DNA of 64,000 nucleotides from Allomyces arbusculus (Eukaryota > Blastocladiomycota > Blastocladiomycetes > Blastocladiales > Blastocladiaceae), in contig JADHYV010000055.1 of NCBI GenBank assembly GCA_027604705.1, positions 62,001 through 126,000 on the forward strand, in the 5' to 3' direction. The notes beneath the pieces were generated by a model. The model worked only from the letters and a program-made list of their open reading frames with translations, ran no database searches and had not been told where the DNA came from. This document shows, piece after piece, positions 1 through 9,509 of the stretch; positions within the stretch are counted from its first letter, which is position 1, and the number at the start of each line of letters is the position of its first letter. Made by a program: the position numbers and the translations under genes.

Positions 1-693
1 CGCGTCCAGGAATTGCTCCAGGCGGTCGAGACGCTGCGGCAGCGCAACGAGCACCTTGAGCGTATGGTTCAGGAAGAACGGCTGCGCGCACACAAGCTCG
101 TGCTCGCGAGCCAGGCCGAGGCCAAGACACTTAAGGACCAGCTGCAGGGCAAGTCGGCGATTGAGGCGCGGCTCGAGCGCGAACTTGCCGAAACGCGCCG
201 CCAGCTCGATAACCTGTCGGGCGTCGGGCTTCCGCCCATTCCCGTCGTGTCGACCGCGGCCGCACCGCCGAGGAAACCCGCATCGGCGCCACCTGCCACT
301 GCTCCCGCCGCGTCAGGATCCGTGTTCTCGCGCAGTACGCGGAGGGCCGACTCAGAGCCCAAGGTCGCCGGGACCAGGGCAACGGGTCAAGCACCGGCCG
401 CTGCTCCCGTGGCGGCCGCCACGACACCGGCGCAGGCCAAACTGTGGCGCGCCAAGAGCACGCCGCCGGCCGTGACGCCGAGCAATACGACGACCACAGC
501 TACGCCCAGTTCTAACTCGAACACGACGCCCGGGACCGTGAGTACGTCCGGGTTCCGCGAGTGGAAGGCCGAGAAGCAGGCGATTCAGCGCGAGCTCGCG
601 CATGATGACTCGGTGATGCGGCGCAAACAGGCCTTCATGGAGAGCGCTGAGTTGTTGAGGAGTGTCGCGGAAATGGAGCGGACCATGACGTAG
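1..693 (+). CDS. 3' end of a coiled-coil protein (partial, function unknown)
   Basis: The frame is open from base 1 to the TAG at 691-693, so the true start lies outside the window. About the first 70 visible residues are charged and Leu/Glu/Arg-rich with heptad spacing (LERMVQEERLRAHKL, LERELAETRRQLDNL), which indicates a coiled coil. A long Ala/Pro/Thr/Ser-rich disordered linker follows. A short charged helical tail (FREWKAEKQAIQRELAHDD) ends the protein. I recognise no catalytic or binding domain. A cytoskeletal or scaffolding role would be a guess from composition only. Confidence 0.6.
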   Translation, partial: RVQELLQAVETLRQRNEHLERMVQEERLRAHKLVLASQAEAKTLKDQLQGKSAIEARLERELAETRRQLDNLSGVGLPPIPVVSTAAAPPRKPASAPPATAPAASGSVFSRSTRRADSEPKVAGTRATGQAPAAAPVAAATTPAQAKLWRAKSTPPAVTPSNTTTTATPSSNSNTTPGTVSTSGFREWKAEKQAIQRELAHDDSVMRRKQAFMESAELLRSVAEMERTMT

Positions 694-1012
694 CGCAATG
701 GATCGCGCTGGATTGCGTTTTTGATAGGAGTTTGAACACGGAAACCATTGTCTCTTTATTCTTTTCCCATTCGCCACTCATTCATTTCAGTCCTTGCTTC
801 AACATCTGCACAGTCCTCGCGCATGTCGTGTCGCGTGCCTTGTTCTCAGTCTTCGTGCGGTTACAATCCACCATCAACTCAACGCGGCAATAGTCGGCCA
901 ACGACCCCCATTCACAGCATTCTGCTTCGCGTTCTAGTGCACGTCTGCGACGCTCAAATGGCACAACCGCGGCGGGAGCGGTAACCCAACAGGCACAGCC
1001 CCTGCTCCGATT
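694..1012. other. intergenic, nothing recognised
   Basis: This stretch lies between the coiled-coil gene and the decayed F-box-like/LRR locus. I see no credible reading frame, repeat or RNA gene. Confidence 0.5.
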
Positions 1013-2712
1013 TCATTTCGACAAGTTGGCAGCTGAACAGGTCGAGCACGTCGAGCGACGTCGGCAAACGCGGTACGAGAAACCCGAGCGAAATTGGGCC
1101 CCATACAGTGTCAACTCGCACAGCGTGGGAGCCAGCGGAAGTGCTGCAATGAGCGCTTCGGTCCACGCGTCTAACTGGACCGTGAGCGCTTGGCGCGCAA
1201 GCGGAGGGTGTGGAACGACCGCGATGGGCCCGTGCAATGCCAAACGCAGCTTGTCCACCGTGTGTGGCATCACCCTCGCCATAGCAGAGTACGCGTGTGG
1301 TCGTCGTCCGAGTCCGCAATGAGCACAGATTTCAGATCCTGGAGTTGCGCACGCGGCAGACCCGAGACGATGCCATCGACGAGCGCTGCCGGAACCAAAC
1401 GAGGTGGAAAATGGCGAGCGGCGGGAGCTTGGGGACGAGATCAGCGGGCGCAAGTTTGGCCGGATCGCACTTGGTTCAGTCGAGTCGGTGGTCAGCTTCA
1501 GCGCGACGAGAGTGGTCGAGTAGCGCTGCGTCACGAGCTGTTGCCAAACATAGCGCTATCATTGGGGCATCTGAAGTTGTGCACGAGAAGAGAGCGTAGC
1601 CTGCGTCGAGTCAGGGGCAATGCGGGCGAACCATTGATCGTGATGTCCATGAATTTCTTTGGTAAACGAGCTAAAATGCAAGCCGTGCGAAAGCAAAATG
1701 GCGTCCAGATTCAAAGTTTGGTCCAGGAAATGCTTTCCTTCTTCTCGACGTCATTCGAGATCATTAAGTGCGCACGGTACACCCAGCATTGCTCCAGCTT
1801 TACTCAATCGTCCCACTCCACTGAAAACGCGACGTCCGTCGACGAGGTCTTATGCCTGAGTCTGATCAATCTGAAACGGTTAACTTGAGAAGACCCAAAG
1901 TTCTCCACCGAGAATAACGCATGCTGGAGAGGACGCTCGTGGGTAAAGCACAAGTTTGACTGAGGCTGCAAACTGCAGAAGCCTTGAGGCCCAAACCTGG
2001 CCCGCTCATGTTTCCCACCCCCGATCAACTAGGATTCAGCAAACAAGATGGTAATTTTCAACAAGGTGACGACAAGCAAAGTGATCAGGATAACGAAGAC
2101 ATGGTACATTTTTCGACGCTTTCAAGCTGCTCGGTTTGTCCATGCTGCCCTCAAATGTTCGACCAGCAGCATGGTCGACTGCCACGATCAATACTTTTCG
2201 GTACCCACTCGTACACTTGAATTCCCTGTGGGCCAACAAACCTGTAATACCGGGATCTGGTTCAGCGGCACATTCACAAACTTTGCTTGGGATTGATGCG
2301 CTAATTGCTGGCCTCAGTGGCCTGGAACGATGGAAATGTGCGCGGCGGCAAGACGAGCAAGCATGATGGACTCTCAAGCTCTTCCAATTCAAGCAACTCG
2401 TCATCGTCAAACCCGTCCAGGTTGACGAATGCGAAATCGGTGGCAACATGTGTTCCCGGACAGATCTCGTTCGATTTCTTCGGCCACTCGTCCTCGCCAA
2501 TCCACTTAACATTGTCAGCGTGCCGGATCGGCAGGAGCAAAGAAGACCGGCGAGGCAAGTGCGATTTCCAGGACGGAGTGACTGTCGCATTGGATGTGCA
2601 AGTATTTCCTCAAAAGGTCGAGAATGAGAGTTGGCAACTGCTCCAGTATCGAGCGCGAAGGTCGACTTGTCGTGAGCTGATGCCCCGCCAATGTTGAAGA
2701 GGTGGAGGACAT
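1013..2712 (-). pseudogene. decayed F-box-like/leucine-rich-repeat gene, copy 1
   Basis: On the minus strand the head (2712 to about 2515) reads LPTLILDLLRKYLHIQCD then VLEIALASPVFFAPA. The same head occurs at about 16.2 kb and 3.5 kb, and its layout resembles an F-box (LP...L...L...L.LAL.S..F). A second piece (2558-2301, another frame) has IRHADNVKW and LLVLPPR, matching IRHANRI and LVLPPRIP in the 16 kb copy. The distal part (about 1400-1013) has VDGIVSGLPRAQLQDLKSVL, then in a shifted frame MARVMPHTVDKLRLAL, matching the family block GVDRVVKCLP / LAKVMPVAVDTLKM. At least three frame changes make this a pseudogene. An F-box-like substrate-adaptor role is inferred for the family only. Confidence 0.55.
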
Positions 2713-3653
2713 GATGATGGGCAAGCTGGATAGATTGGTCGAGCAGGCCAGGGGAACGCGATAGGGGGAACGCGATAGGCCGGCAACAATAAATGCAGGG
2801 AGTGGGGTGAGTCCACTTGACACGATTGTACTGGTGGAGTTTGGCCGGTCGTCGTCGTTAGGCGCGATGCAGAGTGGTGACTGACACGTTCATAATATAT
2901 CGAAGCGCAACCCAATGCTCGCACAGAGAAAATTGCGCCCCCGAACACCATGACATCATTGTCCTCCACAAAATCCGTGCGCTTGTCCATCAACTTGAGC
3001 CGCAGCGCCATGGCCTCCTTGCGCGTCATGGACCCCTCCATCCGTTCCACGATCATATCGAGTACCTCGCGCGGCAACTTCTCCGTGAGCAGGAACGTTA
3101 GGTCCTGCGCCCACGCATCAGCAATCCATTCAGCCTGCAGCGGCGGTATCTGGGTTGTCGTCACCACCTCCTGACCCAGTGGCGAGATGGGGTCGATGAG
3201 GAAAAAGGCAATGATCTTACGATGGCCCGGACGTGTAGGATCGGCCAGTTCAAACGGCGCGACTTGACGCTGGTACAGGTTCGGAAACGCGACGAGTCGG
3301 CTCTGGCGCGCCGTGATAAAACCGCGGTTCTGCACGAGCAGGCCATTGTTGTAGAGACTGCTGTTGTAATAATCGGCAATGCGGTTCACGATGCAAATGG
3401 CGGGCGCGTGGAATGCTGGTGAAGCGAGCGCGCATTGCAGGACCGAACATTCATCCTTGTAGCCGTGAAGGAACTCGCAGAGCGTCTCGAGCACGTTGTA
3501 GGCAGCTGCTCGAAAGCGGTCGACGTGGGCCGTGGCCGCACTGGCGAGGTGCGGGATGGCAAAGGATAATGGGGGTTGATACTTGTGCGGCTCGAATTGC
3601 AGAGTTGGAACTTTGGGGGGAAATAGGAACGTGGACTCTGAACGTGAGGACAT
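2610..3653 (-). CDS. chimeric ORF: F-box-like head fused to the DUF4246 C-terminal region
   Basis: One uninterrupted frame of about 347 codons runs from ATG 3653 to the stop at 2610. Residues about 40-90 are the F-box-like head shared with the LRR family (VLETLCEFLHGYKDECSVLQ, CALASPAFHAPA). From about residue 95 the sequence is clearly homologous to the end of the DUF4246 gene at 20-22 kb (FITARQSRLVAFPNLYQ, PFELADPTRPGHRKI, LRLKLMDKR). The position equivalent to a conserved His in the full gene (YQHQVAPF) is Arg here (YQRQVAPF), and the upstream HxE part of the oxygenase core is absent. The last roughly 100 residues are low-complexity read-through past the DUF4246 end, overlapping the head of LRR copy 1 in another frame. 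It may be a new fusion gene or a segmental insertion that happens to stay open. It is unlikely to be catalytic. Confidence 0.45.
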   Translation of the reverse strand: MSSRSESTFLFPPKVPTLQFEPHKYQPPLSFAIPHLASAATAHVDRFRAAAYNVLETLCEFLHGYKDECSVLQCALASPAFHAPAICIVNRIADYYNSSLYNNGLLVQNRGFITARQSRLVAFPNLYQRQVAPFELADPTRPGHRKIIAFFLIDPISPLGQEVVTTTQIPPLQAEWIADAWAQDLTFLLTEKLPREVLDMIVERMEGSMTRKEAMALRLKLMDKRTDFVEDNDVMVFGGAIFSVRALGCASIYYERVSHHSASRLTTTTGQTPPVQSCQVDSPHSLHLLLPAYRVPPIAFPWPARPIYPACPSSCPPPLQHWRGISSRQVDLRARYWSSCQLSFSTF

Positions 3654-3888
3654 GAACACCGGCTGTTGCAATTGACCAGACTGGGGATGGAAGCCAGGCT
3701 TGCACAAGACTGACTACCGTGGGAACGCTGCTCATGCCTCTCGCGGGTGTGGTTCTGAGCGAGGAAAGACCGCGTGCTGACCAAAAAACCACGGCAGCAA
3801 CTCAATGAGGCCGCATCGTGACAAAAACGACCGAAACAATGGGCATACTCCGTCAATTAACGTTTCAAACGCTTCCTATCACGCGACG

Positions 3889-5472
3889 CTACGCAAGCAT
3901 AGCCTCATTCCCGTACTTCTTGCGCCTGTCCTCGCCCGCCCCACCGACACCCGCAGACAACCCACCTAGAGCGGTCGCAAGCACATCATCACTCTCCGCG
4001 CGGTCCAGCCCGGCCTCTTCACTCTCATACCGCACGATCCCGACCGGCACCGGGCGCGCCACGGGCACGCGCACGGGCATCGGCCTGGTCGGCACCTGCG
4101 GCATCTGCTCGACCATGAGCTGCTCGAGCTCCTCCTCGAGCTCGGCTTCATCAATGGGCCCGATCGTTGCGTGGTGCACGGACATAGCCTGGTCAATCTC
4201 CTGGTGGTCGGCGAGCGCGTCCGCAAGCGCGTCCATGGTCGCGTCCACGATCTCGATCTTGGGCGCGAGTGCCTTGAGCGCGCTCGTGCCCGCCGAGTAG
4301 GCAGCGAGGACCGCCGACTCAGTATCGGCGAGATCGAGCTGGTGCAGGACCGACTCGAGCGTGAGCACCGTTTGCGCGCGCTTGTCGCGCAATGACTCGA
4401 AGGCTTTTTTTTGCTTGAGGTACCGCGCGGCTTGCGGCTTCTTGCCGTCGCGGATCGCGGCGCGGGCAGAGTACATGGTTCTACAAAATACATGCGGGGC
4501 AACGTGAGAAGAAAACGGGGTCGATATGATGGATGAATACATAGCGCACTTTTCAATTGACTCCTCGACTTCGTGCAACTGCGCATTCACGCGCGCGAGT
4601 GTCGACTTGAGCGTCAGAACGTTGCGGTCGAGTGGCGTGATCCCACCCGCCGGCACTGTGTCTGCGCCGTGTGGCGGCAGCTTGGCGACGCGCAATGCCG
4701 GGTCGTAGGCAATGACCTGCTGCTGCGCCGCTGCCTGCAGCAAGAGCTCCACGTCGTTGGCATTCGCGTCGACCATACCCAGCTGCGCGAGCACGTCCGC
4801 GACGGGCACGATCGTGTCGGAGAGCGCCGTCACGGACTTGGCGAGGCGCGCAACGGCCTTGATGTCTTTCTGACAAGGAATACGAGCGTCAGCATGTAGA
4901 CGCTAACGAAGAGTGGAGCAGAGAATGGCGGACCTCGAGGTTGGACCGGACTACAAAGAGCCCCTGTGGCATCTCGGTCGGGTCCGGTTTTGGGAGCACG
5001 CTGATAGCAGTCAGGCCCCAAATAATCGGGTTCGCGACGAGCGTCGCCATCCATCCGGGCTTTCCTGGGGACTGCAGCACGTCTTCGACGGGCACAATCT
5101 CACCCGCGTCGTACAGGTCGCGCTACGAATAACGAGCGGGTCAACTTCAAACTCACAGCTTGCATCTGACGGTTCAACCGCACGCACCAGGACACGCATG
5201 ATCCCGCGCGGGGCGAGCCCGTCGACCGCAAAGTGCGCGGGCAACGCATCGTCCACGACGAGCGTATACCTGGACGCGAGGCACGTACGCGAATCGAAGG
5301 TGGCGCGTAGGATGCGCTTCCAAAAGTTCATTTTCGCGTCCCAGGAGGCTGGGTTGACGGCGCGCGACGTCGGGAACGCGGCCATCATGGCTGGCAGCAT
5401 ATCGGCGTCGGCAATGGTCACTCGGATTAGCGCCTCGATGGTCTCGTCGCCGTGGGCTGGGCTGCGCGCCAT
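3889..5472 (-). CDS. CHMP7: CHMP7-like ESCRT-III protein
   Basis: The gene has four exons: 5472-5188, 5122-4934, 4869-4550 and 4480-3889. They total 1386 nt and encode 461 aa, close to human CHMP7 (453 aa). Introns are 64-69 bp. Exon 1 has the CHMP7 N-terminal winged-helix signature (FPTSRAVNPASWDAKMNFW). Exons 3-4 carry the Snf7/ESCRT-III core: helical ALSDTIVPVADVLAQLGMVD, LHEVEESIEK, ARYLKQKKAFESLRDKRAQT and LHQLDLADTESAVLAAY, then acidic EAELEEELEQLMVEQ. In other eukaryotes CHMP7 recruits ESCRT-III to the nuclear envelope/ER through LEM2 and aids endosomal sorting. The tail is Pro/Val/Arg-rich and I see no clear MIM motif at the end. It is divergent to the kelch gene starting at 6341. I am confident of the family; the donor of intron 2 (GTCCGC) is the least certain splice site. 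Confidence 0.88.
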
Positions 5473-6340
5473 GGTGCCGGGTTGAGGTTGCAGGTCGTTG
5501 TGCTGGTGCTGTGGGGGTGGCTGGTTGCGGTTGGTCGAAGAAGTTAACTTGGTGTCCTCTGGCGCGCTGCTCGCTTCGAGTGCGGCGAGTACGGTCGGTT
5601 GGTGCGCGGATCTGAGAGGCGCCGCTCGCGACAATATTTCTTGGGGGTGAAGCAAAGAACAAACGAGAGAGCAGAGCGCGTCGCGAACAACTGTGTGCAC
5701 ATGCCCTGTCCACCGCACAGCCAAGAGTGATCTTTGGTCACAGCTTGCCACACACTAACCCGTGCACGAGATCAGCTTCCACCACAATCCACTTCCACCT
5801 TGGTCGTGCGCGAACCTCCAACAAAACATGTCAATTGCGATGCTGAACGATTGAGCGGCAAACCCGTGCAACGCATCCGTATTCACTCAAGGAAGCACAG
5901 CGACCAGCGAACCATCCAGCGAATGTGACCAGAAAGGCCCAGAATCATGAACCACGCCGGGATTGGAGGAGAGCCTGGTCGAGATGGCGCGTCCGCGCGG
6001 GGTGACTGCGCCCCAACCCGCTCATTCATTCCGCCCTGGCGGCCAATGAGGGCCGAGTTTGCAGCACGCGGCGCACCCGACCGCTGAAAAAACGGGAACT
6101 GGTTTCGAATATCGTCATGTTCTGCGCTCGTTTCACGTCGTGGTCACTGTCAACAACATCTCTGCAGCGCGGCGCCGTCGCCACATTTGCTCTGGTGCTC
6201 GTTGACGGTGCAATGTCAGGCCAAGCACTGGCTCTCACTCTCGGCTCGACGTCGTGCTGTGTCTCGACAAGGCCGTGATCAGCTCGACGCTTCGAACGGC
6301 CCAAGCGGTCCCTTTGCTGCAGTCCAAGCCTGCACCGATC
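5473..6340. other. divergent intergenic region between CHMP7 and kelch gene 1
   Basis: About 870 bp separate two genes transcribed away from each other, so both promoters should lie here. I see no convincing TATA box, repeat or additional gene. Confidence 0.5.
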
Positions 6341-8113
6341 ATGTTCACCCCTCGCTGCACCCGCCGCGTGCGCGGCACGGCGCCCGTCGTGCTATTATTG
6401 TCACGAATCGCCGTCATGGCCGTGTTCTTGCACCTGCTTGTGACCACGACCATTGTGCACGCCGATTTCGCCATGGACAAGACCAAGTCCACGTCCGGCA
6501 GCGCGTGCGCCATTGCCAACAACCGCCTCTACGCTTTTGGCGGGTACCTCGCTGAAGTGGGCGTTGCCGAGTCGTCCCCAAGGTCCAACGGCATTTATTC
6601 GATTGACCTCTCGAGGCCCTTCTCGACCACCGACCCGCCCGTTACCTCGCACGGTGTGCTCGATCCGGCGAGCCCGGGCTTTGCTGACATGAACGCCGTG
6701 GTTCTCGGCGACGGCAAGATTATGGTCGCGAGCGGCAACACGGCCAAAGATATCAACAACGCGACGTTCATTTTCAACCCGAGCAATAACAGTGTGGCCC
6801 CCGGGCCCGAAATCAAGACCGACCGGTTCCGCAAGGCATCGAGCATGGGCAACGCGGCCACGGCCAACGACAAGTACTCGGCAGTGCCGATCTACGGCGG
6901 GATCCAGGCCAATAGCTCGCACGCGACAAGTATGGTGCTCGTGTCGCCCACGGCCACGAAAATCAGTACCGCGCAGCCCGCGGATATGGTCGCGCGCGAG
7001 TTTGCCTCGGTGATGCGGTTCAACAGTTCGCATTTGCTCGTCTCAGGTGGCTTTAGTGACGACTACCAGGCTGACGCGTGGCTGTTCAACCAGGCCTCAA
7101 AGTCATGGACCAAAGCCAAGTGGACGATGATGATGGGCCGCTACTTCCACCGTTCGGTCCTGTACGGCTCCAAGCCGTACCTTGTTACGGTCGGCGGGTA
7201 CTCGCGGTTCACGCCCTATACCCTCGTCGAGACGGTCGACTTGAGTGCCAACGCGCCAGCGTCGTCGGCCGGTACCATCGTGAACGCGGACGCTGGCCCA
7301 AGGACGCTCACGTCGGCTTGCATGACGGTCGTCGGCGACATGCTCGTTCTTGTCGGGGGGATCCGCACCAACGTCGCCGGGACCAATGTGGGCTCTGCCC
7401 TCCCGACAGTGTCGCTGCTCAAGATCGAATCGATCAAGAACGGCCTGCAGTTCAGGTGGATTACCGACTTTAAGCCCGCGTCAGGATTGTCGTCGGCCAC
7501 CAAGTCTGGCAGCAATAATGGCAGCGGCAGCAACAGCAGCGCTAACGGCGGTTCCGACTCCAGCTCGTCGTCAGCCTCGGATACGAGCGGTTCCGGTACC
7601 GGGTCCGACTCAGTTGACTTGTCTGCGGGTTTCTCGACGGCCGCCATCGTCGGGGTTGCTGTGGGTGCCGCCGCGGTCGGCGCCGCGGCCGTGTTTGGCG
7701 TCCTGCACTTCCGCCAGCGCCGACAGATTCCCGCGCGGGGTGCCGACGTGCAACAACCGATCCACTCGACCACGGCTCCACCTGTCGAGCCGGAAGCCCC
7801 GCAAACAACGTCCGCGCAGCCGCAACCGCAGCCCTTCGTGCAGCCGCAAGCGTATGTGCAGCCGCAGCCGATTTCCGCGCATCCGAAACCGACGTGGGCG
7901 CATCAACAGGTGCCGCTCAACACGCCGTCGTATCCGGGCACGCCCACGATCCCGCCGGCGCCCAGCACGCCGACACACTCGGAATTGCCGACGCTCGTCT
8001 CGTCAACGAGCGTCGGGTACCTGATGGACCCAGATGCGATGCAGCGACCGCTGAGCCCGGTCAGCGGAGTGGGGCCGTTGACCACGAGTGGGTCGGGGGC
8101 TCGAGATGTATGA
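6341..8113 (+). CDS. membrane-anchored kelch beta-propeller protein, copy 1
   Basis: The start chosen is ATG 6341, which begins a signal peptide (basic MFTPRCTRR, hydrophobic VVLLLSRIAVMAVFLHLLV, cleavage about VHA|DFA). The product is 590 aa. The ectodomain has about six kelch-like blades (NNRLYAFGGYL, AVVLGDGKIMVASG, VPIYGGIQ, HLLVSGGFSDDY, YLVTVGGYSRF, DMLVLVGGIRT). A Ser/Gly-rich linker of about 45 residues comes next, then one membrane helix (AAIVGVAVGAAAVGAAAVFG) with basic HFRQRRQ after it. The cytoplasmic tail is Gln/Pro-rich (VQPQAYVQPQP) and ends near VSSTSVGYLMDPDAMQR, a motif kept in all three copies. By layout it is a type I cell-surface protein; a receptor, adhesin or carbohydrate-binding role is inference. 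I see no galactose-oxidase copper-site motif. It is first in a same-strand tandem array with 9510-11225 and the relic at 12.5-13.8 kb. Confidence 0.85.
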   Translation: MFTPRCTRRVRGTAPVVLLLSRIAVMAVFLHLLVTTTIVHADFAMDKTKSTSGSACAIANNRLYAFGGYLAEVGVAESSPRSNGIYSIDLSRPFSTTDPPVTSHGVLDPASPGFADMNAVVLGDGKIMVASGNTAKDINNATFIFNPSNNSVAPGPEIKTDRFRKASSMGNAATANDKYSAVPIYGGIQANSSHATSMVLVSPTATKISTAQPADMVAREFASVMRFNSSHLLVSGGFSDDYQADAWLFNQASKSWTKAKWTMMMGRYFHRSVLYGSKPYLVTVGGYSRFTPYTLVETVDLSANAPASSAGTIVNADAGPRTLTSACMTVVGDMLVLVGGIRTNVAGTNVGSALPTVSLLKIESIKNGLQFRWITDFKPASGLSSATKSGSNNGSGSNSSANGGSDSSSSSASDTSGSGTGSDSVDLSAGFSTAAIVGVAVGAAAVGAAAVFGVLHFRQRRQIPARGADVQQPIHSTTAPPVEPEAPQTTSAQPQPQPFVQPQAYVQPQPISAHPKPTWAHQQVPLNTPSYPGTPTIPPAPSTPTHSELPTLVSSTSVGYLMDPDAMQRPLSPVSGVGPLTTSGSGARDV

Positions 8114-9509
8114 GCACGCCGCGGGAGTTCATGGCGATGTGCTGCTTTTGGAGCGTGTACGTGCGTTGTTTAATGGAGCCTTGGCATGAAGGCATCAGCA
8201 GGCGTGGAGAAGCGGGCATGGCATGATTTCTGACAATACCCGATAGCTGGACGGTTTGATTATGATATTTTTCATGCAGTTTGCACGATCTCTGCGTGAA
8301 TTCGCGGACAAACTCCAAACGACTCCCTTTAACAGCGATGTCACCTCAGGTGGCTCATTATTGATCGGACGCTCAAGCACACCGCATGTTGTCTGGATGT
8401 GCGCGGACCGACAGACTGCTCTTGCCCTCCCTCATTTCGACTGGCATTCGCCGCAGATAATGGCACAATATGCTGCGGCCACGGCGTCCACCTAGCCGTA
8501 ACGATTGAAGTCGACGGACAGCACAACCATCGAGAATACTCACGTCTCCAAAATGGTTTGTGGGCAGAAATCTGTCCAACGACAGGATCTGCGTTTGACG
8601 AGAGCAACCTGGTGGATAGGAAAGATGCATAGGCTTGAATTCCTCCAAGTATTAAAGCAAGATCATTAACGCTAGTAGGCAGCGGCCAAGGTTACAACGC
8701 GTGGTATTCATGTCACGGCGGGCATTCTCATCATGTTATGTCAAAGGTGCAAATTCGGCCGGTTGGCTCGCTGTTCGTGCCGTCCAGTGATTACATCCGC
8801 GCAGAACCAGGACTCGACAGCAAGCAGCAAGCCGCGACTGGCAGGGTAACATGTTGGAGAGAGCAAAATGAAGCCTTGGTAAAGTCGTTTTGTGTTCACT
8901 TTTCGCCCCCTTTCACATCACATGTTGATGTGGAAGCAACCAGCTCGCGCACAATTTGAAGACGCTGGCAATGCTCTTTTGCCTTCCGTCATGATCTTCT
9001 GGACAACTTTCGACGAAACGTGTGCCGATCAAGGTATCAGGCACCGCGATGGAATCATGGTGTGGGGTAACTTTGCCTATTGATCAAAGTCAAGTGCGTG
9101 GGCGGCTTCTGAAGTGGCTCGGTGCGGTTAACGAATTTGGTTCTGCGACTCGAAACAGCAACACACGCCCCGTTTTACACCAGCCCTTGGCGATTTGTGA
9201 AAAATCAATATCGTCGTGGTTTTGCTCTTGTTTGAGTCGTTTCACCGTCGTCGTGGCGCAATGAAGCGCCCAGGTGATTGGCATTGCCCTTCCGGCCGGC
9301 GCCAAGGGGACGCCCAAGCCTCGCCAAGCACATTTCTTCTCAGTATATCCGACTCAAGTCGTTCCTCGCTCTCAAGTCGCGGTGGATCGTTTCTGAATCT
9401 CTTTCGAGCCGTCGACGACGTTTCCGGATCGTCCAGCAGGTGTCTATTGCGACGGACAAGCTTGTACCAGTACTCAGACGCACGACCCGACCACGGCGAG
9501 CCCGACGTA
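8114..9509. other. spacer between kelch copies 1 and 2
   Basis: About 1.4 kb with no credible gene. It is somewhat AT-richer than the flanking coding sequence and presumably holds the promoter of kelch copy 2. Short open frames here show no family resemblance. Confidence 0.5.

Noticed and set aside
24-777. Several overlapping frames on both strands at the left edge
   Set aside because: The plus-strand frame open from base 1 has clear coiled-coil periodicity. The others are shadows.
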